Shown piece after piece: positions 57,549 to 64,000 of a stretch of DNA of 64,000 nt. A model generated the notes under the pieces. That model was not told the origin of the DNA, did not search any database, and saw only the letters and a program-made list of their open reading frames with translations. Position 1 is the first letter of the stretch. Every line of letters starts with the position of its first letter. The DNA is from Ruegeria sp. EL01. Lineage in GTDB: Bacteria; Pseudomonadota; Alphaproteobacteria; Rhodobacterales; Rhodobacteraceae. A program made the position numbers and the translations under genes. The stretch lies in NCBI RefSeq assembly GCF_900313035.1, contig NZ_OMPS01000046.1, positions 248,001 to 312,000 on the forward strand, read 5' to 3'.

Positions 57549-58385
57549 TCAGCCGACAAATGCCTTTTCGATCACAAACTCTTTCGGGTCGGAATTGGCA
57601 CCTTCGCGCAGTCCGAATTCTTCCAGGATCGCTTTGATGTCGAGGTTGAACGCCAAGGAACCACAGACCATTGCACGGTCTGTTTCGGGCTTGATACCAC
57701 CTTCGACACCCAGATCCGAAAACACGGTGCCGTCTTTCAGCAACTCGGTAATACGACCCATCTTTGGGCTCTGTTCCCGGGTTGTGGTCGGGTAATAGCG
57801 GATCTTGTCGGCAAAACCTTCACCGATCAGTTCGGCCAGCAACTCGTCCTGACGGATGTTTTCGATCAACTGACGACCATATTCCAACTCGGCCACTTCG
57901 CGGCAGGTGTGGGTGATGATGATCTCGTCATAATCCTCATAGGTCTGCGGCTCGCGCAGCAGCGAGGCGAACGGCGCAAATCCTGTACCGGTGGCAAAGA
58001 ACCACAAGCGTTTGCCGGGCAGCAGGGCGTCATGCACCAAAGTGCCAACAGGCTTGGGGCGCAGGATAATCTGATCACCCGGTTTGATGTGTTGCAGTCT
58101 CGACGTCAGCGGACCGTCCTGCACTTTGATCGAGTAGAACTCCAGCTCTTCGTCCCACGACGGCGAGGCGATGGAGTAGGCGCGCAGCAGCGGTTTGCCG
58201 TTGTCGCCCAGCAGGCCGATCATCACGAACTCGCCCGAGCGAAAACGCAAGCTGGCGGGGCGGGACACCTTGAAGGAGAACAGGCTGTCGGTCCAATGCT
58301 TCACATCGGTTACAGTCTGGGCGTCCGGCAGGACAGGGGCCTTAACGGCTGTGGCTTCGGTCACGGGCATCATCTCTGTCATCAT
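57549..58385 (-). CDS. fpr: Ferredoxin/flavodoxin-NADP+ reductase
   Basis: The 278-aa protein is a bacterial FNR: FAD binding RAYSIASPSWDEELEFYS, NADP binding FATGTGFAPFASL and CREVAELEYG, and the C-terminal EKAFVG typical of the Rhodobacter-type subclass. It shuttles electrons between NADPH and ferredoxin or flavodoxin, here possibly feeding the sulfite reductase encoded upstream. A terminator separates it from DUF934, so it probably has its own promoter. Confidence 0.93.
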   Translation of the reverse strand: MMTEMMPVTEATAVKAPVLPDAQTVTDVKHWTDSLFSFKVSRPASLRFRSGEFVMIGLLGDNGKPLLRAYSIASPSWDEELEFYSIKVQDGPLTSRLQHIKPGDQIILRPKPVGTLVHDALLPGKRLWFFATGTGFAPFASLLREPQTYEDYDEIIITHTCREVAELEYGRQLIENIRQDELLAELIGEGFADKIRYYPTTTREQSPKMGRITELLKDGTVFSDLGVEGGIKPETDRAMVCGSLAFNLDIKAILEEFGLREGANSDPKEFVIEKAFVG

Positions 58386-58440
58386 TTCACTATCGGTCTG
58401 TTAAACCGACATCTCCGTTTAAGCTTTGATTCAGGTCATG

Positions 58441-58463
58441 AAAAGGGGCGGATTGCCCCCTTG
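58441..58463 (-). terminator. Probable terminator after the cys operon
   Basis: AGGGGGC and GCCCCTT form a short GC stem, followed on the minus strand by TTTT. It lies 25 bp past the DUF934 stop and before fpr. Confidence 0.65.
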
Positions 58464-58487
58464 TGTCACAAGCTGGCGAGCGGCGCG

Positions 58488-58895
58488 TTAACCGCGCAGG
58501 CGGGCCTGATAGTTGTTGTCCTGCCAATTGGCGCGGGCAAGCCATTGATCTTCCGTTTGGCGAGAGGCCAGATCCTGATTGATTTCCACCTCGTCAAACC
58601 CGCTGCGGCGGGCCATCGCATACTGATCGGCCAGCACATGCCCTTTGGCACGCAAACGTCCGGTGTATCCTTTCAAGCGCAATGTACGGGCAATGGTGAA
58701 ACCACGCCCGTCCGCAAATGAGGGGAAATCCACCCGAACCATTTCTGCACTGCCTAAACGGTCAATCAGCTCATCTGGGTCCGTGTCCGAGGCGACGTCC
58801 AGTGCAACAACGTCATTCGCGGCGTCTTCCAACGTTACATAGCCATTGGTCCAATCGTCGGGTGCAAACCCTTCATCGTTTACGATTACAGTCAT
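58488..58895 (-). CDS. DUF934 family protein of the sulfate assimilation operon
   Basis: The 135-aa protein has the DUF934 pattern VDFPSFADGRGFTIARTLR and GYTGRLRAKGHVLADQ, seen next to sulfite reductase in many alpha- and betaproteobacteria. It overlaps cysH by 4 bp, and is the last gene before the terminator. A role in sulfate reduction, perhaps as electron or assembly partner, is inferred from location only. Confidence 0.85.
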   Translation of the reverse strand: MTVIVNDEGFAPDDWTNGYVTLEDAANDVVALDVASDTDPDELIDRLGSAEMVRVDFPSFADGRGFTIARTLRLKGYTGRLRAKGHVLADQYAMARRSGFDEVEINQDLASRQTEDQWLARANWQDNNYQARLRG

Positions 58896-59653
58896 GTTTT
58901 CTCTCCTGCGCGCACCATTTTTCCATCAACAAAGTGGATGCCGCATTCTTCTTTGCTCTGATCGCGCCAGCGTCCGGCGCGGGGGTCTTCGCCTTCTTTG
59001 ACGGGCGAGGTGCAGGGCGCACAGCCGATCGAAGGGTATCCTTTGGCCACCAGCGGATGCCGGGGCAGATTGTTTTCGTCCATATAGGTGCGCACATCTT
59101 CGGGCGCCCAATGGGCCAGCGGGTTGACCTTGATCCGGCCGGTTCCGTCTTCGACCTCAAAAAACTCGAGCGTGGTGCGGGTGCCCGCCTGAAACCGCTT
59201 GCGCCCGGTGATCCAACCGCAATAGCCCGACAAAGCCTGTTGCAGCGGGAAGGTCTTGCGCAGGTTGCAGCACGCATCCGTATCCCGCAGGCGCAGCGCG
59301 CCATAGGGGTCTTCGCGCTCCACGTCCTCATCATCCGCCCGGATGATCTTGACGTTCCGCAAACCCAGACGCTCGCTGACCACTTGCTGGTACTCCAGCG
59401 TTTCGGTGAACAGCATCTGCGTGTCGATGAACAGCACTGGCGTCATCTTGTCGACCACCGCTGCCATATGCAGCAACACCACCGATTCCGCGCCAAAGCT
59501 TGAAACCAAGGCGAGCTCGTCGATTTCTTCTATGGCACCATGCATCACATCATGGGCGCTGTGATGGCGGAACCGGGTATTCAGCGCTTCGACTTTTTCA
59601 GTCAGCTCGGCGCGGTCTTTACCCAGTTCCGTCTGGATCAGATCAAGCGGCAT
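58892..59653 (-). CDS. cysH: Phosphoadenylyl/adenylyl-sulfate reductase
   Basis: The 253-aa enzyme reduces APS or PAPS to sulfite. SSFGAESVVLLH forms the nucleotide loop. Cysteines in TDACCNLRK and GCAPCTSPVK provide four [4Fe-4S] ligands, which is the APS-reducing type, and the catalytic cysteine is in EECGIHF. It overlaps cysI by 11 bp and DUF934 by 4 bp. Confidence 0.93.
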   Translation of the reverse strand: MPLDLIQTELGKDRAELTEKVEALNTRFRHHSAHDVMHGAIEEIDELALVSSFGAESVVLLHMAAVVDKMTPVLFIDTQMLFTETLEYQQVVSERLGLRNVKIIRADDEDVEREDPYGALRLRDTDACCNLRKTFPLQQALSGYCGWITGRKRFQAGTRTTLEFFEVEDGTGRIKVNPLAHWAPEDVRTYMDENNLPRHPLVAKGYPSIGCAPCTSPVKEGEDPRAGRWRDQSKEECGIHFVDGKMVRAGEKT

Positions 59654-61307
59654 TGGCCTGCGCCTCAGGGTAGAGTGCCGCCTTGAACGGCGTCATTCCA
59701 ACCCGGCGATAGGTTTCCAGGAAAGTCTCCTCGGCGCTTTCACGTTGTTCCAGATAGGCCTCGACGATGCGTTCTACTGCGGGCACGATTTCGTCATAGG
59801 CAAAACCTGGACCAGTGCGGTCACCAATGGCGGCAGTTTCAGTTCCGTCACCACCCAAAGTGATCTGATAGTTCTCCACGCCTGCGCGATCCAATCCCAG
59901 AATGCCGATATGGCCGACATGATGGTGACCACAAGCGTTGATGCACCCCGAGATCTTAATTTTCAGGTGGCCGATGTCATGCTCCAGCTTCATGTCTTCA
60001 AAGCGGGTCGCAATTTCCTGGGCAACCGGGATCGAACGGGCCGTCGCCAGCGCGCAGTAATCCATGCCGGGGCAGGCAATGATGTCGCTGATCAGGCCGA
60101 TATTTGCGGTGGCCAACTCATGTTCTTTCAGCCTGGCGTGGATCGCGGGCAGGTCCGATTTATGGACATGCGGCAGGATCACGTTCTGCTCATGGCTGAT
60201 GCGCAGCTCGTCATAGGCGAACTCTTCGGCCAGGTCGGCCATCACGTGCATCTGCTCGGCAGTTGCATCGCCCGGTGTTGCGCCGTGCTTCTTGATCGAG
60301 ATCGTGACGATCGCATGATCCGCGTTCTTGTGCGGTGCGATGTTGGTGTCGACCCACGACCGGAATACGGGATCATTGGTGTATGCGGATTCAAAGGATG
60401 CAACCGAACCTTCGCGGAAGGCGGGCGCCGCGAAGTGGCCCTTGATCTCTTCCAGCAGATTCATGTCGGCGCCTATGAACTGCGGGCGGACTTGCAGGAA
60501 GCGCTCGTTGACCTTGGCACGGATGGCGTCGATGCCATGCTCGTGCACGGTGATCTTAATGCGCGCCTTGTATTTGTTGTCGCGGCGACCGATCTGGTTC
60601 CAGACGGAAACGGTGGCCTCAAGATAGGCCAGCAGATCGTCAAAGGCGACGAATTCGGACAATTCCTTGCCGATCATCGGGGTGCGGCCCAGGCCGCCAC
60701 CTACGATAACACGGGCACCAAGAACGCCATCACGCTCGACCAGTTGCAGGCCGATGTCATGTGCCTTGATCACGGCCCGGTCATTCTCGGACCCGGTGAT
60801 GGCGATCTTGAACTTGCGCGGCATGAACTGGAATTCCGGATGATCAGTCGACCACTGGCGCAGCAGTTCGGCATAGGGGCGCGGGTCCGCGACCTCATCC
60901 GCGGCGGCACCGGCGAAATGGTCGGCGGTCACGTTGCGGATGGTGTTACCCGAGGTTTGAATGGCGTGCATGCCAACTTCGGCCAGCGCGTCCAGCATGT
61001 CCGGAACGTCGTTCAACTTCGGCCAGTTGTACTGGATGTTCTGCCGGGTGGTGAAGTGGCCGTAGCCCTTGTCCCACTTCTGAGCCAGAAGGGCCAGTTG
61101 GCGCATCTGTGCACTGTTCAGCGTGCCATAGGGAATGGCGACCCGCAGCATATAGGCGTGCAGCTGCAGATAAAGGCCGTTCATAAGGCGCAGAGGCTTG
61201 AACTCATCCTCGGTCAGAGACCCGTCAATACGACGCTCGACCTGCGCGCGGAACTGTGCGTTACGCTCGGCCAGGAATGCGGTGTCGAATTCGGAGTAGC
61301 GATACAT
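59643..61307 (-). CDS. cysI: Sulfite reductase (nitrite/sulfite reductase haemoprotein)
   Basis: The 554-aa siroheme enzyme has NIQYNW near the N-terminus, an IVGGGLGRTPMIG region, and the siroheme/[4Fe-4S] cysteines in ACPGMDYCALA and GCINACGHHHVG. It reduces sulfite to sulfide. Position with cysH, SUMT and DUF934 shows the sulfite role rather than nitrite. A 522-codon open frame on the opposite strand is a codon-bias shadow. Confidence 0.93.
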   Translation of the reverse strand: MYRYSEFDTAFLAERNAQFRAQVERRIDGSLTEDEFKPLRLMNGLYLQLHAYMLRVAIPYGTLNSAQMRQLALLAQKWDKGYGHFTTRQNIQYNWPKLNDVPDMLDALAEVGMHAIQTSGNTIRNVTADHFAGAAADEVADPRPYAELLRQWSTDHPEFQFMPRKFKIAITGSENDRAVIKAHDIGLQLVERDGVLGARVIVGGGLGRTPMIGKELSEFVAFDDLLAYLEATVSVWNQIGRRDNKYKARIKITVHEHGIDAIRAKVNERFLQVRPQFIGADMNLLEEIKGHFAAPAFREGSVASFESAYTNDPVFRSWVDTNIAPHKNADHAIVTISIKKHGATPGDATAEQMHVMADLAEEFAYDELRISHEQNVILPHVHKSDLPAIHARLKEHELATANIGLISDIIACPGMDYCALATARSIPVAQEIATRFEDMKLEHDIGHLKIKISGCINACGHHHVGHIGILGLDRAGVENYQITLGGDGTETAAIGDRTGPGFAYDEIVPAVERIVEAYLEQRESAEETFLETYRRVGMTPFKAALYPEAQANAA

Positions 61308-61370
61308 ATCTAGCTGTCCTTATTTGCAGCCCCGAACCTGGGGCCATAGAGGGGAGAAGGGGGCCTGAGG

Positions 61371-61685
61371 TCAGGTCCGGGGCTGCGGGGAAGATTCCTG
61401 TTTGCCGTGGGCATAGTTGGACGGGCCAGTCCGGCGGAAATCTTCCCGGAAATGGGTGGGTTCAGGGCCGCTTTCACCAGCTGCTGCGTCGGCAAGGTAT
61501 GCCCCGACGATCTTGCTGGCCTGACGGGCCGCATCAAGCAGACGTACCTGTGCGTGTGCCTCGTCAGTGATCAGCTCTGCTTCGGACAGATCACGCGACC
61601 AGCGGTCATCTTCGGTCTGATAAATCACATCGCCTTCCAGCAAATCGTTTGCAGTGACGACTTTGGGGGTAAAAGCGCGGGCCAT
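61371..61685 (-). CDS. DUF2849 family protein of the sulfate assimilation operon
   Basis: The 104-aa protein has the DUF2849 signature TANDLLEGDVIYQTEDDRWSRDL followed by a helical part. It is regularly found between siroheme synthase and sulfite reductase genes in alphaproteobacteria. It overlaps the SUMT stop by one base. Function unknown, likely accessory to CysI. Confidence 0.88.
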   Translation of the reverse strand: MARAFTPKVVTANDLLEGDVIYQTEDDRWSRDLSEAELITDEAHAQVRLLDAARQASKIVGAYLADAAAGESGPEPTHFREDFRRTGPSNYAHGKQESSPQPRT

Positions 61686-62461
61686 CAGGCAAGCTCCTTA
61701 TTGAATTCGGTGACGGCCTGCGCCGCGTCGCGCGGGGCAAGGCCATAAAATGTCAGGGCCGGACCGTCCATTTCGGCGGCCGCCAGATCGGTGGGCAATT
61801 GGTCCAGCGTGGTGGACAGAATACGTTGATCGGGGCGCGATGCGTTTTCGACCAGAGTGACCGGCGTGGCGCGATCTGCACCGTGCATGATCAGGCGACC
61901 CTGAATGAAACGGGCGGATTTCTTGCCCATGTAGATTGCAGCCACAGAACCTATACGCGCCAGCGCGGCCCAGTCGTGATCGGCAAAGCCCCTCATGTCA
62001 TGCCCGGTCAGGAACCGGATGGAAGAGTTTCGGCCACGGCGGGTCAGGCTTTGACCTATTCCCGCAACAGCTGCGGATGCGGCGGTGATGCCCGGAACGA
62101 TACGCCACGAGATACCGGCGGCCTCGACCGCTTCGATTTCTTCGTCCAGACGACCGAATACGGTGGGGTCACCGGACTTCAGGCGCACGATACGCTTGCC
62201 CCGCAAGGCATGCTCGACCAGGAGCTGATCAATGTCTTCTTGTTTCCACGACGGCCTAAACCCAGCTTTGCCAACATCGACCAGCACAGCACTTTGTCCT
62301 GCCAGCGCAAGAACTTCATCACTGATCAACCGGTCGTGCAGGACAACATCTGCCTGATCAAACGCAGACAGAGCCTTGAGCGTCAGCAATTCTGGATCAC
62401 CGGGGCCGGCGCCGACAAAGTCGACATGTCCTGTGTCTTTTGTCTCATGTGGATGCTGCAT
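61685..62461 (-). CDS. cobA: Uroporphyrinogen-III C-methyltransferase (SUMT)
   Basis: The 258-aa protein has only the SUMT domain: FVGAGPGDPELLTLKA at the start, VRLKSGDPTVFGR and VPGITAASAA in the middle, TPVTLVENASRPDQR near the end. It lacks the dehydrogenase/chelatase domain of full CysG. It makes precorrin-2, the precursor of siroheme for CysI. It is the first gene of the operon and divergent from the Lrp-type regulator. Confidence 0.9.
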   Translation of the reverse strand: MQHPHETKDTGHVDFVGAGPGDPELLTLKALSAFDQADVVLHDRLISDEVLALAGQSAVLVDVGKAGFRPSWKQEDIDQLLVEHALRGKRIVRLKSGDPTVFGRLDEEIEAVEAAGISWRIVPGITAASAAVAGIGQSLTRRGRNSSIRFLTGHDMRGFADHDWAALARIGSVAAIYMGKKSARFIQGRLIMHGADRATPVTLVENASRPDQRILSTTLDQLPTDLAAAEMDGPALTFYGLAPRDAAQAVTEFNKELA

Positions 62462-62521
62462 CAGATCGTCTCAAGCTTGGTTTGACTTGCCTCTCAATAT
62501 AGGAAATATTCCCACCAAAGC

Positions 62522-62555
62522 GCCATATGGCCACCTAAATAAGAACAAATGTTCT
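62522..62555. promoter_or_regulatory. Two palindromes in the cys/lrp divergent promoter region
   Basis: GCCATATGGC (62522-62531) and AGAACA-AA-TGTTCT (62542-62555) are exact inverted repeats between the SUMT start at 62461 and the Lrp-type start at 62606. They may be operators for the Lrp-type regulator. Confidence 0.45.
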
Positions 62556-62605
62556 AACGGGGTGGTGTTTTGGAACGCTGGTTTCGAAACGGAAGGAAAT
62601 TTGGA

Positions 62606-63085
62606 ATGCCGGTGCGCATAGACGACATGGATCGGAAAATTCTGGCCGAGCTGCAGCGCGATGCCAGTCAGTCACTGGATGAAATTGCGGCTCAGGTCGG
62701 CAGTTCCAAGACGCCGGTGTGGAATCGCATTCGCAAAATGAAAGGGGCCGGGATCATCGGTCAGCAGACTGTTTTGCTGGATGCTGAAGCGCTGGGTTTT
62801 GAGGCGACGTTTTTCGTATTGATCCGAACGTCCGAGCATGAAGCGGAATGGCAGCACAAATTCCTGAAAGCCTTGCGGGATCACCCGGAAGTGCAAGAAG
62901 CGCACCGGCTGGCGGGGGACATCGATTACATCCTGAAGGTCAGGGTCAAAAACGCCCGTGCCTACGATCAGTTTTACCAATCCCTGATCTCAGAGGTACG
63001 GGTCCATAACGTAACGGCCTTGCTGTCGATGGAGGAGATCAAGTCGACAACAATGCTGCCACTGAATGCGTTGGTTGAGGCCTGA
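62606..63085 (+). CDS. Lrp/AsnC family transcriptional regulator
   Basis: The ATG at 62606 follows GGAAGGA; the 159-aa protein begins VRIDDMDRKILAELQRD with a helix-turn-helix (SLDEIAAQVGSSKTPVWNRIRKM) and has the C-terminal RAM/ACT domain (GDIDYILKV). It is divergent from the sulfate assimilation operon and probably regulates it, sensing an amino acid such as cysteine or a related compound; ligand not shown by sequence. Confidence 0.9.
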   Translation: MPVRIDDMDRKILAELQRDASQSLDEIAAQVGSSKTPVWNRIRKMKGAGIIGQQTVLLDAEALGFEATFFVLIRTSEHEAEWQHKFLKALRDHPEVQEAHRLAGDIDYILKVRVKNARAYDQFYQSLISEVRVHNVTALLSMEEIKSTTMLPLNALVEA

Positions 63086-63090
63086 TTGCC

Positions 63091-64000
63091 TCAGGCGCAC
63101 ACCAACAGGCGTTCCAAGCCATGAAAGTGATAGCTGTTTGAATAAACAGGTTGTTCCGACAACCGCAGGTTTGGGCATCTTTGGAACAGAACCGGCAGAG
63201 CAATCCGCATTTCCAGCCTAGCAAGGGGTGCGCCGACGCAGAAATGCAGTCCTCCGCCGAAGCTAGTGTTGGTTTGAATCGCGCGCGTCGGATCGAACCT
63301 GTTTGGATCTGGCCAGATTGCAGGGTCACGATTCGCCGCGCCGAGCAGAAGGGCCACCTGATCCCCCCGCTTGAAGGCGTGTCCAAATAGCTCGACATCC
63401 TCATAGGCGTAGCGCGTGAACATGTGCAAAGGCGGATCATACCGCAAGACTTCCTCGACGGTTTTGTCGATGGCATCTGCGGCGAACGCTTGCGGGCTGG
63501 TTCCAGTCTGCAACAACGTTTTCACACCGTTGCCAAGGGAATGGACCGTGGCTTCGTGGCCCGCGTTCAGGATAAGTATGCAGGTTGCCACCAACTCGTC
63601 GCGGGAAAGCTTCTCGCCTTCTTCTTCGGCAGTGATCAGGCGGGTGATCAGGTCATCGCGTGGATCATTGCGACGCCTTCCGATGTAATCGTCGAGAAAA
63701 TTGGTGAAGTCCTGCGCAGATTGCGCGGCCATGTCTTCGGTCTCACGGGTGCGGCTGGCCTGATACATAGCAACCATGTCATGCGACCAGCGAAGCAGGT
63801 TGGGGGCCATATCCTCTGGGACGCCTAGCAGACGGCAGATCGTTATGACTGGAACTTGCGTGCAATAAAATTCCAACAGATCGAAGGGTTCATCAGGGAA
63901 GGCGTTAACAAGGGTGTTGCATAGGTCTTCGATGGATGGCGTAAGCGCCGCGATGGCGCGCGACGTGAACGCCCGCATGACCAAAGCGCGCAGGCGCGTA
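63091..64000 (-). CDS. Cytochrome P450, N-terminal part cut by window
   Basis: The C-terminal 303 codons of a bacterial P450 run off the right edge; TRLRALVMRAFTSR continues upstream of the first ATG, so the true start is outside. The I-helix is LILNAGHEATVHS, the ExxR motif EVLRYDPP, and the haem loop FGGGLHFCVGAPLARLE with the cysteine ligand. A soluble class I enzyme that would need a ferredoxin. Substrate unknown. Confidence 0.92.
   Translation of the reverse strand, partial: TRLRALVMRAFTSRAIAALTPSIEDLCNTLVNAFPDEPFDLLEFYCTQVPVITICRLLGVPEDMAPNLLRWSHDMVAMYQASRTRETEDMAAQSAQDFTNFLDDYIGRRRNDPRDDLITRLITAEEEGEKLSRDELVATCILILNAGHEATVHSLGNGVKTLLQTGTSPQAFAADAIDKTVEEVLRYDPPLHMFTRYAYEDVELFGHAFKRGDQVALLLGAANRDPAIWPDPNRFDPTRAIQTNTSFGGGLHFCVGAPLARLEMRIALPVLFQRCPNLRLSEQPVYSNSYHFHGLERLLVCA

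Noticed and set aside
59745..61313. 522-codon open frame on the plus strand across cysI
   Set aside because: It is antisense to a gene with clear siroheme motifs, has no ribosome site and no domain; codon bias of GC-rich genes leaves such frames open.
62542..62555. LexA (SOS) box GAAC-N4-GTTC
   Set aside because: That spacing is the Gram-positive type; alphaproteobacterial SOS boxes have GTTC-N7-GTTC, so an Lrp-type operator is more plausible.

Overview
This window looks like a chromosomal segment of a marine alphaproteobacterium of the Rhodobacteraceae (Roseobacter group). The evidence is the gene families present: form II cox-type molybdenum hydroxylase genes, BKACE with a class III aminotransferase, an MttB-family methyltransferase, DUF6477 and DUF6456 proteins, and a cys operon carrying DUF2849 and DUF934. 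Much of it has the moderately GC-rich coding style of that family. No rRNA operon, CRISPR array, integrase or intact insertion sequence is visible.

Region 1 (1 to about 10.6 kb) is accessory. The first 6.3 kb is visibly AT-richer than the rest; one sampled 60-base line in the nuclease gene is about 42% GC, against about 53% in a sampled line of coxL. It holds a cut-off TrpF-like gene, a HAD-like phosphatase, an alpha/beta hydrolase with a cysteine nucleophile, and a two-gene operon of a DUF4297/CAP4-type nuclease and a Ski2-like helicase that matches the AbpAB anti-phage system in order, domains and length. After a 0.7 kb non-coding stretch comes a degenerate tRNA-like element, then a tight cluster (50-aa protein, zinc-ribbon protein, Lon-like AAA+ ATPase broken by a frameshift), two small proteins and a T5orf172/GIY-YIG-type protein.

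Region 2 (11 to 20.4 kb) has a TPR-sulfotransferase divergent from a very large repeat-built autotransporter that is split by a one-base lesion in a G run, then a DUF1989 protein and a truncated hemoglobin. Region 3 (20.5 to 30.5 kb) is mostly minus-strand: TetR regulator, sterol desaturase family protein, PPK2, alpha/beta hydrolase coupled to metA (with the Glu111 signature of acetyl-CoA use), a P-loop protein, two EamA transporters, a FadL-type porin and an SGNH-like protein.

Region 4 (30.8 to 44.1 kb) is core metabolism: guaA, mgtC, an MttB-family methyltransferase, a DUF6477 protein, a decayed DUF6456 gene, oxyR convergent with a peroxiredoxin gene, lipA with an M20 amidohydrolase, hpt with a 57-aa membrane protein, a COQ10/RatA protein, an MmgE/PrpD protein and pyrC.

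Region 5 (44.3 to 53.2 kb) is a form II cox locus: MoxR ATPase, VWA protein, XdhC/CoxI, a molybdopterin-binding protein, coxS, coxL and coxM. Two inverted copies of an intergenic palindromic repeat lie inside it. Region 6 (53.2 to 56.3 kb) is an RpiR regulator divergent from a BKACE/aminotransferase operon, with a perfect 16-bp palindrome in between. Region 7 (56.4 to 64 kb) holds infC (apparent AUA start), a ferredoxin/flavodoxin-NADP reductase, the assimilatory sulfate reduction operon (SUMT, DUF2849, cysI, cysH, DUF934) divergent from an Lrp-type regulator, and a cytochrome P450 cut by the window end.
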